A stretch of 64,000 nucleotides of DNA from Codonopsis lanceolata (Eukaryota; Streptophyta; Magnoliopsida; Asterales; Campanulaceae): NCBI GenBank assembly GCA_013146195.2, contig CM028383.1, forward strand, positions 17,383,642-17,447,641, read 5' to 3'. Of the stretch, positions 10,993 to 22,200 are shown piece after piece (positions within the stretch are counted from its first letter, which is position 1; every line of letters starts with the position of its first letter). The notes below the pieces were generated by a model. The model was given only the letters and a program-made list of their open reading frames with translations, made no database searches and was not told where the DNA came from. The position numbers and the translations under genes are program-made.

Positions 10993-11173
10993 CTACTCCC
11001 TCCGTCTCTAAATTATCGTCCTCCTTTCCTTTTTCGTTCGTCCCAAAATAATTGTCCAGTTTGAAACATACCTTTTTAGAACATCACTTTTACCACTTTA
11101 CCCTTACTTTTTCACTCTACTTTAATTATGGGTCACATACACATGAGTTTTAAAGGAAACTACACATTAAACC
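10993..11173. mobile_element. Partial Stowaway/mariner-like MITE
   Basis: TACTCCCTCCGTCTC followed by a CGTCCCAAAATAATTGTCC phrase is the familiar end of plant Stowaway-type elements. Only one end is present; the sequence runs into the Tat 5' LTR at 11174. The other half was not found in the window, so the Tat element probably landed inside it. Confidence 0.55.
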
Positions 11174-12104
11174 TGTAGTAGGGGTTATGCCACGTCACTC
11201 CAGGTGATTGCCACGTAATTACCTAGTTTCCCCGAATTAAGACCTATCGTACAAGAACGTTCTAGGCTCTGGGAAATAGCCTAAAGGGGGGCCGAGGTTG
11301 AGTGCTTTTAACCTAAGGGTAATGATGCAAAGACCTCTACGGCCGCACCCCGACTTTATTAATGGTCTCCACGAGCAAACTGGCCGAAGGTCAAAACGCT
11401 TCGTCAGGATGACATCTTGCCTGACCCTATGAAAATCGAGTTGGCCCTAGAGCTTCGATCTATGAATATTAGGGTTCTGAGGAATTAACTCTATGCCTAA
11501 GGTAAGAGGCAACAACTTACATCTAGCACTTACATCCCTCAGGGATGACCCGACTTAGGGCACTGCCGGGTGATCTACTCTAAGTGCAACGGCAAGTCTA
11601 GGGTCCCTGAACCCCGAAAGGCCAAGCTGGTTTTTGGGAACCTCGGGGTTATTGGTTTGGTGGCTAAAGTCAAGAGAAAGTCTCACTCGTTGTACGCGTG
11701 CGATACCACGCACGTGCGACGCGTGTGACCTGATCACTAAGATAGAAAGAGCTGATTGTGGTCCCCACTTATGGGACACTTGTCTTATGATCATTGCATG
11801 ATTAATAGGATGATGACACCTAGCTGGGAATATTCCCCGTGTCATCCTACATTCACTATAAATAGAGGTGAAAACCTCATTTTCAAGGATCGATAATCAT
11901 TTGATAGAATTCACTTGATTGAGAACCTAGTAAGTACTAGAGAGAGAACTCTCTGGCATCAGCCTTTGCCCTCTTTCTCTTTGTTTGATCAGTCTTGACT
12001 TCCACCCCGATCTTACACTCTTTGAGGTTCTTTGATAGCAACGTGTCATGCCTAACTCTTTACCCCAACACACATCACACCCTCCGGGACACACACATTC
12101 TACA
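11174..12104 (+). repeat. 5' LTR of Tat/Ogre element
   Basis: It starts TGTAGTAGGGG and ends CATTCTACA, giving a TGTAG/CTACA terminal inverted repeat. A TATA-like word (CTATAAATAGAGG) sits near 11856, about 250 bases before the LTR end, as expected for U3/R. No second copy was found, so the left boundary rests only on the TG...CA logic and the PBS. Confidence 0.75.
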
Positions 12105-12106
12105 TT

Positions 12107-12124
12107 TGGCGACTCTGCTGGGGA
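12107..12124 (+). promoter_or_regulatory. Primer-binding site of Tat/Ogre element
   Basis: TGGCGACTCTGCTGGGGA begins two bases after the LTR. This word is the PBS known from Ogre/Tat elements, assigned in the literature I recall to tRNA-Arg. The tRNA identity is from memory, not checked here. Confidence 0.85.
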
Positions 12125-12220
12125 GGTATTCATGTTGAGTCATGCCTCCAAAGAGAACCAACAGGACGGCGAGTCGGAAACAATTACAATGTTGACGAAG
12201 TTAGTTCTCGAGATGAGACA

Positions 12221-14142
12221 ATGCCACCGCTTATTGAGGCTATGGTGGCAGGAGAAAATGAGGCTCCGCCGAAGGATCCAGTGATCATCTCTCAGGCGTA
12301 CCTCACTCAGCCTCTTCAGAATTACCTAACCATGGTATCTCAGCTCGCGGCTCGGCCTGCAGCTCCTGGAGCCTCAGGTTCGGGAACCATGGCCAATAAC
12401 AATATTCCGCCAGTGGCACCCAACCCTACCACCACTCCTATCCCTCCGCCACCAACCACCGCTACCAAGCACATATTACCTCAGCCTGCTAGCGTAGTTG
12501 AGCCAACTAATGGGCATGTAGGCAGTGTGGCACCATCTCAGGCTACCCTCCCTACTCTTCAGGTTCAGGCCCAAGCAACCCCAGTGGCAACCCAAGCTCA
12601 GGTAGCAACTTCTCTTGGGACGGGGACTGTAACCTTGGATCAAGTTAAACAACTGCTGGAATCTCAGGTGGCCCGACTTCGGCCACCCAGAGCTGAGGAG
12701 GATTCTGGACCTCCATATCCTTCAGTCATTCATCAGGCACCTTATTCGGAGAATTATGTCTCTCCTACTTTTCGCCAGTACGAGGGTTGTGATGGAAACC
12801 CACGGGAGCATGTTCAGAGATTTCTAGAGGAGCTTGAGCCATACACTATGCTTGATAGCTTGTGTTTGAGGGAGTTCCCCAAGTCCCTAAGCGAGCAGGC
12901 TTATAGTTGGTATTACCGCCTTGACAAGAGTAACATCTACGAGTGGGAGACGATGTCCAAGCTGTTCTTGTCCATGTTTTTCCATACTGATGAGAAGATT
13001 ACTATCTTCCAATTAACAAGAGAAGGACAACGTGCAAATGAGACACCACTAGACTATGTGAAGCGTTTCAAGAACAAATCATTGGCGCTGCATGATCCTC
13101 CTAAGGAGCATGTTTTGGTGAAGTATTGTTTGGAGAAAATGGATTACGACTATAGGAACTTTGCTTATTAATCTAGATATCCCCACTTTTCAAAGGTTGG
13201 GAGAGGCGGCTGACAATTTGATCTTGCCAGGAGAAACACAAAACAATCTTATAGAATGGAAGTCGAGTCCGGGTCCTCAACATGTTACTCGAGGCTATAA
13301 AGATAACCGAGGCAACAGGTACAATCATAGGGGACCAGCCGCTAATGTTGCGTAGCCGAGGAATGACAAGCGAGATTCTAAGCATGATGGGGGGCAGGAA
13401 TGTTCGATCAAAGTATAATAATTCAACGAAGTATGAGGCGCCAGACTACCCTTGCGGGATGACAGAGGTTATGGATACTTTGAATAACTGGATCCAACGT
13501 GGGGATATTATCTTACCGCCTACGTGGCGTGAACCAACTCAGGAGGATATGGATCACCCCAGGTATTGTCACTATCATCGACGGGTGGGTCATCCAACCA
13601 AAAATTGTTTTAATCTGAAAATTATATTTCAGAAGGAGATTGAGGAAGGTCGGTGGGAAGTCCGACCAAGGAATGTTCATGACAATCCCTTGCCGGATCA
13701 CCCTACGCAGGATAAAGGGAATCAGGTTAATATGGCAGCAGCTTATGAAGAGGACCTCAATGATGATGAGTGTTGGCACCATAAGAGGCGGGGAGGTAGA
13801 GCCTCGGTTTACATGGTCGGAGGGGTACCCGACCTGGATGAGTACTTGCCTTCTCACCCTGATGAGGCTTTCACAGCAACCTTCCCTCCTACTCTGGATT
13901 TTATGGCAGAAAAACTTAGGGATTCCCCTAAGTTCAAGTGGTTGTATGATCAGTTAGAATTTATGATAGAGGCTAGGCATGCTGCTACGAAAGCCCTTAT
14001 TGAAGTGGCTCAGAAGTATAATCAACCTTGCAAGAAGGATAATGGCACGGTTAGGAAGGCGTTCGGGAGCTCACGAACACTGTCACTTTCTCGGATGCAG
14101 ATAAGAGAATTCCTTATCCCCACAATAGGCCTCTTTATGTAA
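12221..14142 (+). pseudogene. gag: Tat/Ogre gag, frameshifted
   Basis: The first block (12221-13171) has a Pro/Ala/Thr-rich N-terminus. A retrotransposon gag domain follows: YEGCDGNPREHVQRFLEE, FPKSLSEQAYSWYYRL, ETPLDYVKRFKNKSL. A frame change at about 13165 continues as LINLDIPTFQRLGEAADNL (to 13355), and another moves the reading to the 13282-14142 frame. That block contains the zinc-knuckle-like CHYHRRVGHPTKNCF and the NMAAAYEED linker common before Tat proteases. Gag would assemble the particle. It uses three frames with a stop in each, so it is inactive. The first ATG is uncertain because the N-terminus is poorly conserved. Confidence 0.85.
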
Positions 14143-14826
14143 TAGCCTATGTTAATGGGGTTGAGTTCAAACGGGCTCTTTTAGACAATGGCTCTGCTGT
14201 TAATATCATGCCACTTTCCACCTTCCGTAAGACTGGCCTTGGGGATGTGCACTTGCAAAAAGCAGTCTATTAGCATTACTGGCTTTGGGGCAGATTCAAG
14301 GAGAACCCTAGGTTTCGTTCTGGTGGCATTGGATATAGGGGGTGTGCGGAGTAGGGCGACGTTTCATGTAATTGAGGCCAACACTTCATATCATCTCTTA
14401 ATAGGGTGAGCTTAGATGCACCCTAATGGGATCGTCCCGTCCACTCTCCATCAGTGTGCCAAAGGTGTTCCTAATGGCAAGTTGGTGATTATTGAGCCTT
14501 CTTCAGCACCATTTGCCAGAAACGAAGCTCATCATATTGACGCAGCTTACTACACCAACCTCAGTGATGCTCCATTCCACCCTAGTCAATTGGACTACCA
14601 TCCGATTCCATTACCTGGTCCGCCACCCACTTTACCTTGCAAGCCATGCAAAAGGCCGCCAATAATAGTTGAGGTGACAGATTCTTCACCGGGTCCGTGT
14701 CCTAAACAGCAACATACCCCGACCAAGAGAAAGTTCGAGCAACCTTCTGTCACTTTCGGTAAGAGTACACGAATTGTCCTTCCTAATGGACAGGTTAAGT
14801 ACCGTTGTGGTGGCACCAACTTATGA
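14094..14826 (+). pseudogene. pol: Tat/Ogre protease region, frameshifted
   Basis: The frame starting near 14094 reads PYPHNRPLYVIAYVNGVEF, then ALLDNGSAVNIMP. The DNGS active site (Asp codon at 14184) is the Tat-type variant of D-T/S-G. This frame ends at TAG 14271. The following frame carries SISITGFGAD and FHVIEANTSYHLLIG, the C-terminal part of the protease. A TGA at 14407 then stands where an arginine is expected before the AWMHP block. The linker to 14826 is Pro-rich and open. Protease would cleave the polyprotein. Confidence 0.8.
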
Positions 14827-14904
14827 CTGGGTGCAGGGGCATCATTCTATCCCGAGGATGATGACCCCGGTCCAGAATGTTGTATTGTTGACAAGTCTAG
14901 GGAG

Positions 14905-15813
14905 ATGGAATATGTTGATGAACCTGAGCCCATGCCCAAGGAATTGCTGAATCAACCTAAGCCCCAGGCTCAAGAATTGGAGGAAGTTGACATGGCTCCA
15001 CTGGGTTCGAAGCCTAAGCCTATTTTTATATCTAAAGATCTTGCTTCGGGTGAAAGAGAGGAGTTCTTGAGTTTGATTAGACGATACATTGATGTCTTCG
15101 CTTGGTCTTACGAGCAAATGCCGGGCCTGGATTCAACTCCTGTTACTCACAAGCTACATGTTCAACCTAGAGTCAAGCCTGTTCGTCAAGGGATGAGGTT
15201 CTTTAAGCCATAATTGGAGCTCAAAATCAAGGAGGAAGTAGAGAAACTTCTTAAGGTATGTTTCATTGAGCCAATTCAGCATCCCGTATGGCTTTCTAAT
15301 ATTGTGGTTGTGGGGAAGAAGCAGACAGACCAGATCCGAGTTTGTGTAGACTTTCGGGATCTTAACAAGGCTTGCCCTAAAGATGAGTTCCCTTTGCCAA
15401 GTATCGATGCTTTGATTGATGGCACAACGGGCTGTGAAATGTACAGTATGATGGATGGATACAAGGGGTATAACCAGATACAAATAGACCCGACTGATGC
15501 TGCCAAGACCGCTTTCCGGACCCCTTTGGGGAACTTTTATTATAGGGTCATGCCTTTTGGCCTTAAGAACGCAGGTGCAACTTATCAACGAGCCATGATG
15601 GCTATTTTCCATGATTTATTCCATCACATCATGGAATTCTATGTAGATGATTTGATAGTGAAATCTCGAGATAAGGGTGATCCCCTCCGAGACTTAGAAA
15701 GGGTATTGGCAAGGTGTCGAAAGTACAACCTTTGGATGAATCCGCACAAATGTGTTTTTGGGGTTACTAGAGGCAAGTTCCTGGGGCATGTCGTTGATTG
15801 TTCGGGGATTTAG
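14905..15813 (+). pseudogene. pol: Tat/Ogre reverse transcriptase
   Basis: One frame covers the domain, broken by a TAA at 15211 in the KP*LELKIKEEVEKL stretch. Conserved blocks follow: WLSNIVVVGKK, RVCVDFRDLNKACPKDEFPLP (abbreviated), MDGYKGYNQI, TAFRTPLGNFYYRVMPFG and the YVDD catalytic box at 15640-15651. KFLGHVV closes the domain. A TAG at 15811 and a further stop near 15870 interrupt the link to RNase H. It would copy element RNA into cDNA. Apart from the stops, the sequence is well preserved. Confidence 0.9.
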
Positions 15814-16440
15814 ATGGACGGAGATAAGCAAAAGGCAATTTTGAGCATGCCTTCGCCGACATCCTTGAAGTAGCTCAAGAGCTTTTTGGGAAAGGTAAAT
15901 TATCTCCGCAGATTTATCTCAGCACTAGCTGAGGTAATCCATCCGATCACTCAGTTGTTAAAGTCAAGCGTGAAGTATGAATGGAAGGAGGAACACCAGA
16001 GGGCTTTTGAAAATATTAAAAAAATGTTAAGTTCTCCGGCAATCATGGCTGTACCTCAGTCTGGGAAATCTCTCCTTTTATACTTGACTTCTACACCTCA
16101 CTCTATAGGGGCATTGCTGGCTCAGGAACAAGATAAGGTAGAGAAGCCAGTCTATTACCTGAGCAGAATTGTGCACGGTCCGGAAGCTCAGTACACTTCG
16201 GTTGAGAGACATTGTTTAGCATTGGTGTTTGTGGTGCAAAAGCTCCGTCACTATTTCATGGCTTTTACTGTGGAAATAGTAACCAAGTGCGACCCAATCA
16301 AAAACTTACTTACCCGAGCCAATCTTGTGGGGAAGGCAGCTAAGTGGTTCTTAATTTTGTCAGAGTATGATATGAAGTGTGTCAATTCTAAGGGAATCAA
16401 GAGTCAGGCTTTATCTGACTTACTTCGCCCATTTCCCTAG
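15814..16440 (+). pseudogene. pol: Tat/Ogre first RNase H (gypsy type)
   Basis: It begins MDGDKQKAILSMPSPTSLK, then LKSFLGKVNYLRRFI, the RT connection segment. The RNase H part contains PVYYLSRIVHGPEAQY and LALVFVVQKLRHYF, typical of the domain fused to gypsy RT. In Tat elements this copy is usually catalytically reduced and is followed by a second RNase H, as here. The frame ends with TAG at 16438, and the next domain lies one frame over. Confidence 0.85.
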
Positions 16441-17080
16441 TAGAGAGTATGAACCACCCCTTGAGGATCTCCCTGGGGAAGACCTTTGTGCCATGGCCAA
16501 ACTTACGAAAGGCAAAGCGCCTACTCAAGCCAGCGAGTGGTTCTTGGATTTTGACGGATCGTCTACCCAAAAGGGAGGAGGTGCCGGAGTAGTTTTAACA
16601 TCCCCGCAAGGAGTCGAAACAGCTCGCTCGTATAAGCTGAGTTTTACATGTTCCAATAATGAAGCCGAATATGAAGCTTTGGCGCTAGGGTTGATGGAGG
16701 CACGGGCACGAGGCATACAAGATTTATGCATTTGGGGTGACTCTAATTTGGTGATCAAGCAAACTGAAGGGGAATACTCTCTCAAGCATATTCACTTAGC
16801 CCCCTACAGAACTTTGATTCAGAAATTGTTGGGGTTATTCAGCTCTATCCGAATTCAAAAGCAGCCAAGGGTGGCCAATCGACATCCGGACGCTTTGGCT
16901 ACTCTTGCCTCCAAGATTATGATGGAAGGAAATGAAGCTCAAATCATTGTGGTGAACCAGAAGACTCCAGTTACTTTGCAATCTTACTTTGAGCCTGCCC
17001 TAGTCAATGATTGGCGGGCACCTATTATTAAGCAACTGGAAACTAAGGAAGGGAGTTTGGGTTTATTAGAGCTTAGCTAG
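16379..17080 (+). pseudogene. pol: Tat/Ogre second, archaeal-type RNase H
   Basis: The block reads WFLDFDGSSTQKGGGAGVVL (first Asp), NNEAEYEALALGL (Glu), IWGDSNLVIKQ (Asp) and NRHPDALATLAS (final Asp). All four catalytic acids are visible. This second RNase H defines the Tat clade among plant Ty3/gypsy elements. It is in frame 2, while RT and integrase are in frame 1, so at least one frameshift is needed on each side. It would remove RNA from hybrids and the tRNA primer. Confidence 0.9.
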
Positions 17081-18576
17081 TTTTTTTTTTGTTGCAAGGA
17101 GAATTATACAGGAAGAATCCAATTGGTTATCTCTCTAGATGTATCGGCTTGGCCGAGGCCAAGGAACGGATGGAGGCTATGCATGAAAAAGCTTGTGGAG
17201 CAAGTGATATCCCTCTTTATCGTCGAGTTCAGCATGAAGGGTACTTTTGTCCGGATATGGCACGGGATGCGAGCCAAGTCCAGTAGGGATGCTCTCACTG
17301 TCAAAGTTTCCCAACCTTTAAGGAGGTTTGTTTGGTGGAGGTGAACGAGGATTGACGTGTTCCCTACGTTGATTATTTGGTGAAAGGCAAGTTGCCTGAG
17401 GACAAAAATGACACTTTAGCTATCAGAAAACGGGCATTCCAGTACTTCATGTTAGAGGAGCAGCTCTTCAAGAAAGGTTACCATGGTTGTCCTCTTCGTT
17501 GCAAACAAGGGGAAGAAATTTCGATTGTGTTCAAACAGACTCATGAGCTAGGACACATAGGGAGAGCTAAACTATATGATCAGCTCATGACTCTAGGGTA
17601 TTATTGGCCGACCATGGAGAGTGACTCTGCTCAGTTTGTTAGGCGATGTGATCCATGCCAGAAGCACGGGAATTTGATCCATGCCCCGTCCGTGCCTTTA
17701 CACTCTCTATCAACTCCATACCCATTTCATACATGGAGTTTAGATTTGATTGGAAAAGTAACTCCCGCTTCTAGAGGAAAAATATGGATCTTGGTAACGA
17801 TAGAATCCTACACCAAATGGGCTGAAGCTATACCACTCTGAAAAGCCACGGGTCCAGTTATTGCCAATTTTACTCGGGAGTACATTGTTTGTCGTTTTGG
17901 AATTCCAAGCGTCATCATCATACACAATGGAAAGCAATTTATGCATGGGAAAGTTAAGGCATTGATGGCCCGCTACAACATATCACACAAGTTTTCCACT
18001 ATCGCCTATCCGAAGGGTAACGGGCAGGCTGAGGCAACCAATAAGACACTTCTTCAGATTTTGGCCAAATTACGAGATGATTATCTTGGGGCATGCGATG
18101 ACAAGATTCCTTTGGCATTATGGGCATACAGGACTTCCAAGCGTCGACCTACACAGTTTACCCCTTTTTCCTTGGTGTATAGAGCAGAGGCGGTGCTACC
18201 CGTCGAACTAGAGGTCCCTTAAGCCCGAATGGCCTTGCAACACCAGCTCATTCCAAACATGCGCCCCGTGTAGCTAGAGGCTGTGGATGAACACAGGTAC
18301 AGAGCCAAGAAGCACTTCAATGTGTATACTAGGCAACTTGCTCGCGCTTATGATACAATGTTTAAGTCAAGACAATTCTGAGAAGGGGACTTGGTCCTAA
18401 AGACCGCTACTCATGTCATTTGAAATATGTCGGCTCTAAAATTCACTCCTAATTGGGACGGACCCTTTATTGTTAAAGAAACTCATGGTTCGGGGTACTA
18501 CAAAATATGTAAGTCAGGGGAGGAAGATAAGTGGTTCCCGATCAATGCCAAGTGGTTGAAGCTTTACTATCCTTGA
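17081..18576 (+). pseudogene. pol: Tat/Ogre zinc-binding units and integrase
   Basis: Two similar units precede the core. The first (about 17089-17320) reads LQGELYRKNPIGYL, HEKACG, YFCPDMARDA, CSHC, with a stop at 17284. The second (17377-17670) reads LFKKGYHG, THELGHIGRAKL, YYWPTM, CDPC, the usual HHCC finger. The core has WSLDLIGKV (first Asp) and GNGQAEATNK (Glu), but the second Asp is replaced by His (IIIHNGKQF for the usual DNG). TGA at 17839 and stops at 18220, 18271 and 18379 follow. The end (WDGPFIVKE, WLKLYYP) is the C-terminal integrase tail. Integrase would join cDNA to DNA; this one cannot. Confidence 0.88.
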
Positions 18577-19251
18577 GTCAATTTTGTCTTGGATGCACAT
18601 TGTACATTAATCGGGTAGTGATTTTGAGTTTTTTGAATAAAGATGAGTGGCCCGAGTCTTTATAATCACTCTTAGTTTTAGTCAATGCTTTGTGTATCTT
18701 GCGAAGGTATTGAAAATTAATAAAATGCACGGGATAGCTCATGGCTCCCACGCTTATATTTTTATGATTCTTGAATTGAATACTTGATCAGATTACACTA
18801 TCCCTTTGTACAATAATTCTTTTATAGAGAATTTCATGGGTTAAGTTCTCCGAGTTCAGTTGAAGGACGGTTCTCCGGACCGCCTCTTCATGCTCAACAG
18901 TCTACTAAAGAAGTTTTCTGAAGGAAGTTGACGGCTTGCGTTAAATGCATTCTATAGACAACGTCACCGGCTTGTCTTAAACAAATTTTGTTTAACAGAC
19001 TAAGTATACTCAAGAACAAATTGTAAGCATTTCAAAGGCACGATTTAACATTGTGCTCCAATAATTAAATAGCCTCCAGCTAAATAAAAGTGTAAGTGCA
19101 TGACATAATATTGAAATGAAAAATATTAACATGACATGGTGCAACAAAAAAAGGAATATATATATAACCCCAAAGAGAATTGTAGCCTCTGGTTCACATT
19201 CTATGCCTTAACACGAGTGGCAACTATGGATAAGAAAAATTAACTATGCAA
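18577..19251 (+). other. Tat/Ogre sequence between integrase and antisense ORF
   Basis: No coding potential is seen. The sequence is moderately AT-rich and is taken as part of the Tat 3' region because it connects the pol end with the antisense plant-mobile-domain ORF. Confidence 0.6.
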
Positions 19252-22200
19252 CTACTCCGGTGTATAGCGAGGAATCAAGCTTAAACTGACCGAGAAGTTC
19301 ACAAGTGTCATGGAGTTACGGCCAATTCGAGCCTCCACTTCCTTCACTTTAGCTTCTCGAATGGTACGCAGGTCACTTCTTATTTGCCTTGTTTCCTTTA
19401 GTTGATGCTCCAATTCTTCTTCCTTAGCTGAAACAGCTTCAACTTTGGCATCAATATCAACCAATTCTTGTAATGCTGGATTCTTCGATTTCAATTCAAC
19501 AACCTTTTCTAAATGCTTGAGAGCCCATGACAAGTTACACTTTAGCATGGACTGCTCGTCTTGCAATGAGCCTCTTAGGCTCACTATCTCGTCTTCACCC
19601 AATTGCCCAATAATAGTGGAGAGAAATTTTCTCATCTATCGACAAAATACAGACAAACCTGTTTCCCAACCTAAAGCACTATAAAATCCCATTTCAGTAA
19701 AGGTGTCCGGAAATTTTGCATCTATAGCGACGAGGAGCTTCCAATCTGATACAGTCACCTTATGTCCTTTCCAGCTAACCAAAGCAGAAGAAGATCCCAT
19801 ACCAAAATCTGATCGTGGGTTGATAAGTATTGGAGGCTCTATGTTGTTAGGCTCTTCATCGGTGTGAGTAGAGCTGTCAAAACGGGCCTGCGGGGCGGGT
19901 TTGCCCGCTAGCCTGAAAAGCTCGCTGTGAAACAGGGCGGGGCGGGAAAGCCCGCGAATACAACGGTCCTAAAAACACCTAGCCCAACCCGCCCCGCGTA
20001 GGGCCGCGGGCAAAACGGGCTAGCCCGCAAAAAAAATGGTTTATTTAAAAATTTATTTATTTATTATCAATTATTTGAATTTTCGACAAATAAACCATTA
20101 AATTCATAATATTTCAAATAACAAAATTATATATCCATTAATATATTCAAAATACTTAAAATACTAAATAAGTAAATAACAAAATAACAAAATTAATAAA
20201 TTACATATCCATAATCCATTAAATTCAAAATACTTAAAATACTAAATAACAAAATTACATTACATATCCAATAAATTCAAAATACTTCAAATACTAAATA
20301 TAAATAACAAGTTTCAAATTTCATCCACCAAAAGTTTTTATCATCGACACTCAACTTCTCTAGGAGCCCAGCAACAGATGTTGCATCTTTGTTTTCCTCT
20401 TTTCTTTTGCTGGGATTCTACAACCTCTTCAACTGTTTCCATGAACTTCTTGCAATCTAAAAAAAACAAGTAAACTAACGTGTTACGAATGCTCCAGAGT
20501 CGCGCACGGCTAGCATGACATAAACAAGATAGAGTGCCTGTTTGCTACATGAAAAGCATCATTAGACACTAGAGCCACAATTAATTTGCAGATGAACTCA
20601 AAGGTGAAGGAAACCAGCATGAATATATAGAAAATTAGTGAGGGTACTGAATGTACAACAATACAAGGGACTAAGAGGAGGAGGCTACAGGAGGAAATCT
20701 AAAGTGCTCCTGGAGGCTAGGGCTGTAAACTCCAACAACTTGGATTCCCTTGCTATACGTGTAAAAGCTTCAAAATAAACTTACAAGCAATCCTAGGGAT
20801 TCAAGATTGGTCATCGCAATGCTATCTATACTGACAAAGTAACTGGCTTGTTGTTTGATCGCATCCAATTACAGTGTGCAACTATGCAGTAAGAGAGTTA
20901 AAGAATCACGAGTAAATTATTGAGATCAAGCCCATAAGTTGACAATAACAACAAGAAGTAAGGTATTTATTGTTTGAGAAGGAAATGGGAATTATTAACC
21001 ATGACTAGTTTGAGTTTCATATATGCACTCATGCAGTCATGCATTTTCAAAAGAAAAAGAGAGTATAATCTCCTCAGGATGTGTGGACTATCAATGTATG
21101 ACATAACTGAATTAGTAGACTTCTCAGGCTAAGCAATATGAGGGACAAAATGAAGGTTCTATTGTCTAAAGCAAGATATCAACTGTAAATAGCTTTATCA
21201 GAAACTGGGAAAGCTTTGCAATGAGGCTAACTATGAAATATCACACATTCCCAACCCAACAAAGGAAGAAAGTACTTGCAAATGGGTATGTTGAGAAGAA
21301 CCTGATACAAGTGAATCCATTATGATAAAAACACACTCAATCTAATGATTTTCAATGTCAAATATTTTAATTTTTGGATTCTGAAATAAAAAAAATATTT
21401 GGACTCAGAATTGGAATCGGGTCAGGGTCAACTGCGGATTGCTTAGCCGTATCAACTGCTGCCCCATTGTCTATATGTCTATATAAAAAATGAATGGATT
21501 AGATCATAATGATGTAGGAGTATAATTAAACTACACAAAGAGGTTTCCAAATAATAGAATCAAAACAAAGGACAACCCACCGTTCCTTTCTTCACACATT
21601 TGCTTTTGGTATTAACACGCCAAGATCTGTCCTGGCTAAGAAATTAACAAGAACATCCTAGAGAGAGAGAGAGAGAGAGAGAGAATGGGAAGAGACAGGA
21701 AAATAGGGATAGCAATGAACTGGTATGTCTAACCTGAATCCCTGAAGCCGTGACCGTGAAGGGCCTGAAGCCTGAAGAGTGAAGGCGTGGCTGTGAAGTG
21801 TGAACTGTGAACAGATGAGAGAGACAGAGTGAGGTGAGAGATGAAGTGAGTGAGACTGAGAGACGAGATCATGAGAGTGGAGAGTCTAACCTGAAGCCGT
21901 GAAGGGCCTGAAGCCTGAAGGCATTGCCGGTCGTGAACAGATGAGAGAGACAGTCAGGTGAGAGACGGCGTGAGTGAGTGTGAGACGGAGAGAGTGAGAG
22001 ACGAGATGAGAGATCACGAATTGACGATTACCTAACCCTAGGTCCATAACCCTTAAGACTTACGGTTACAGGCTTGTCTTACACTTACTGTGAGTGGGCC
22101 TGGGCTGTTAGTTAATTATTTAATACTTATAACCATACAACTTACAAGTCCAGATTCCGGAGTCCATAAAATGCGGGCTGCCCGCTGCCCGCCCCGCCCT

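Noticed and set aside
12221..13171. A host proline-rich protein gene
   Set aside because: The C-terminal half has clear retrotransposon gag motifs and it lies between a PBS and pol.
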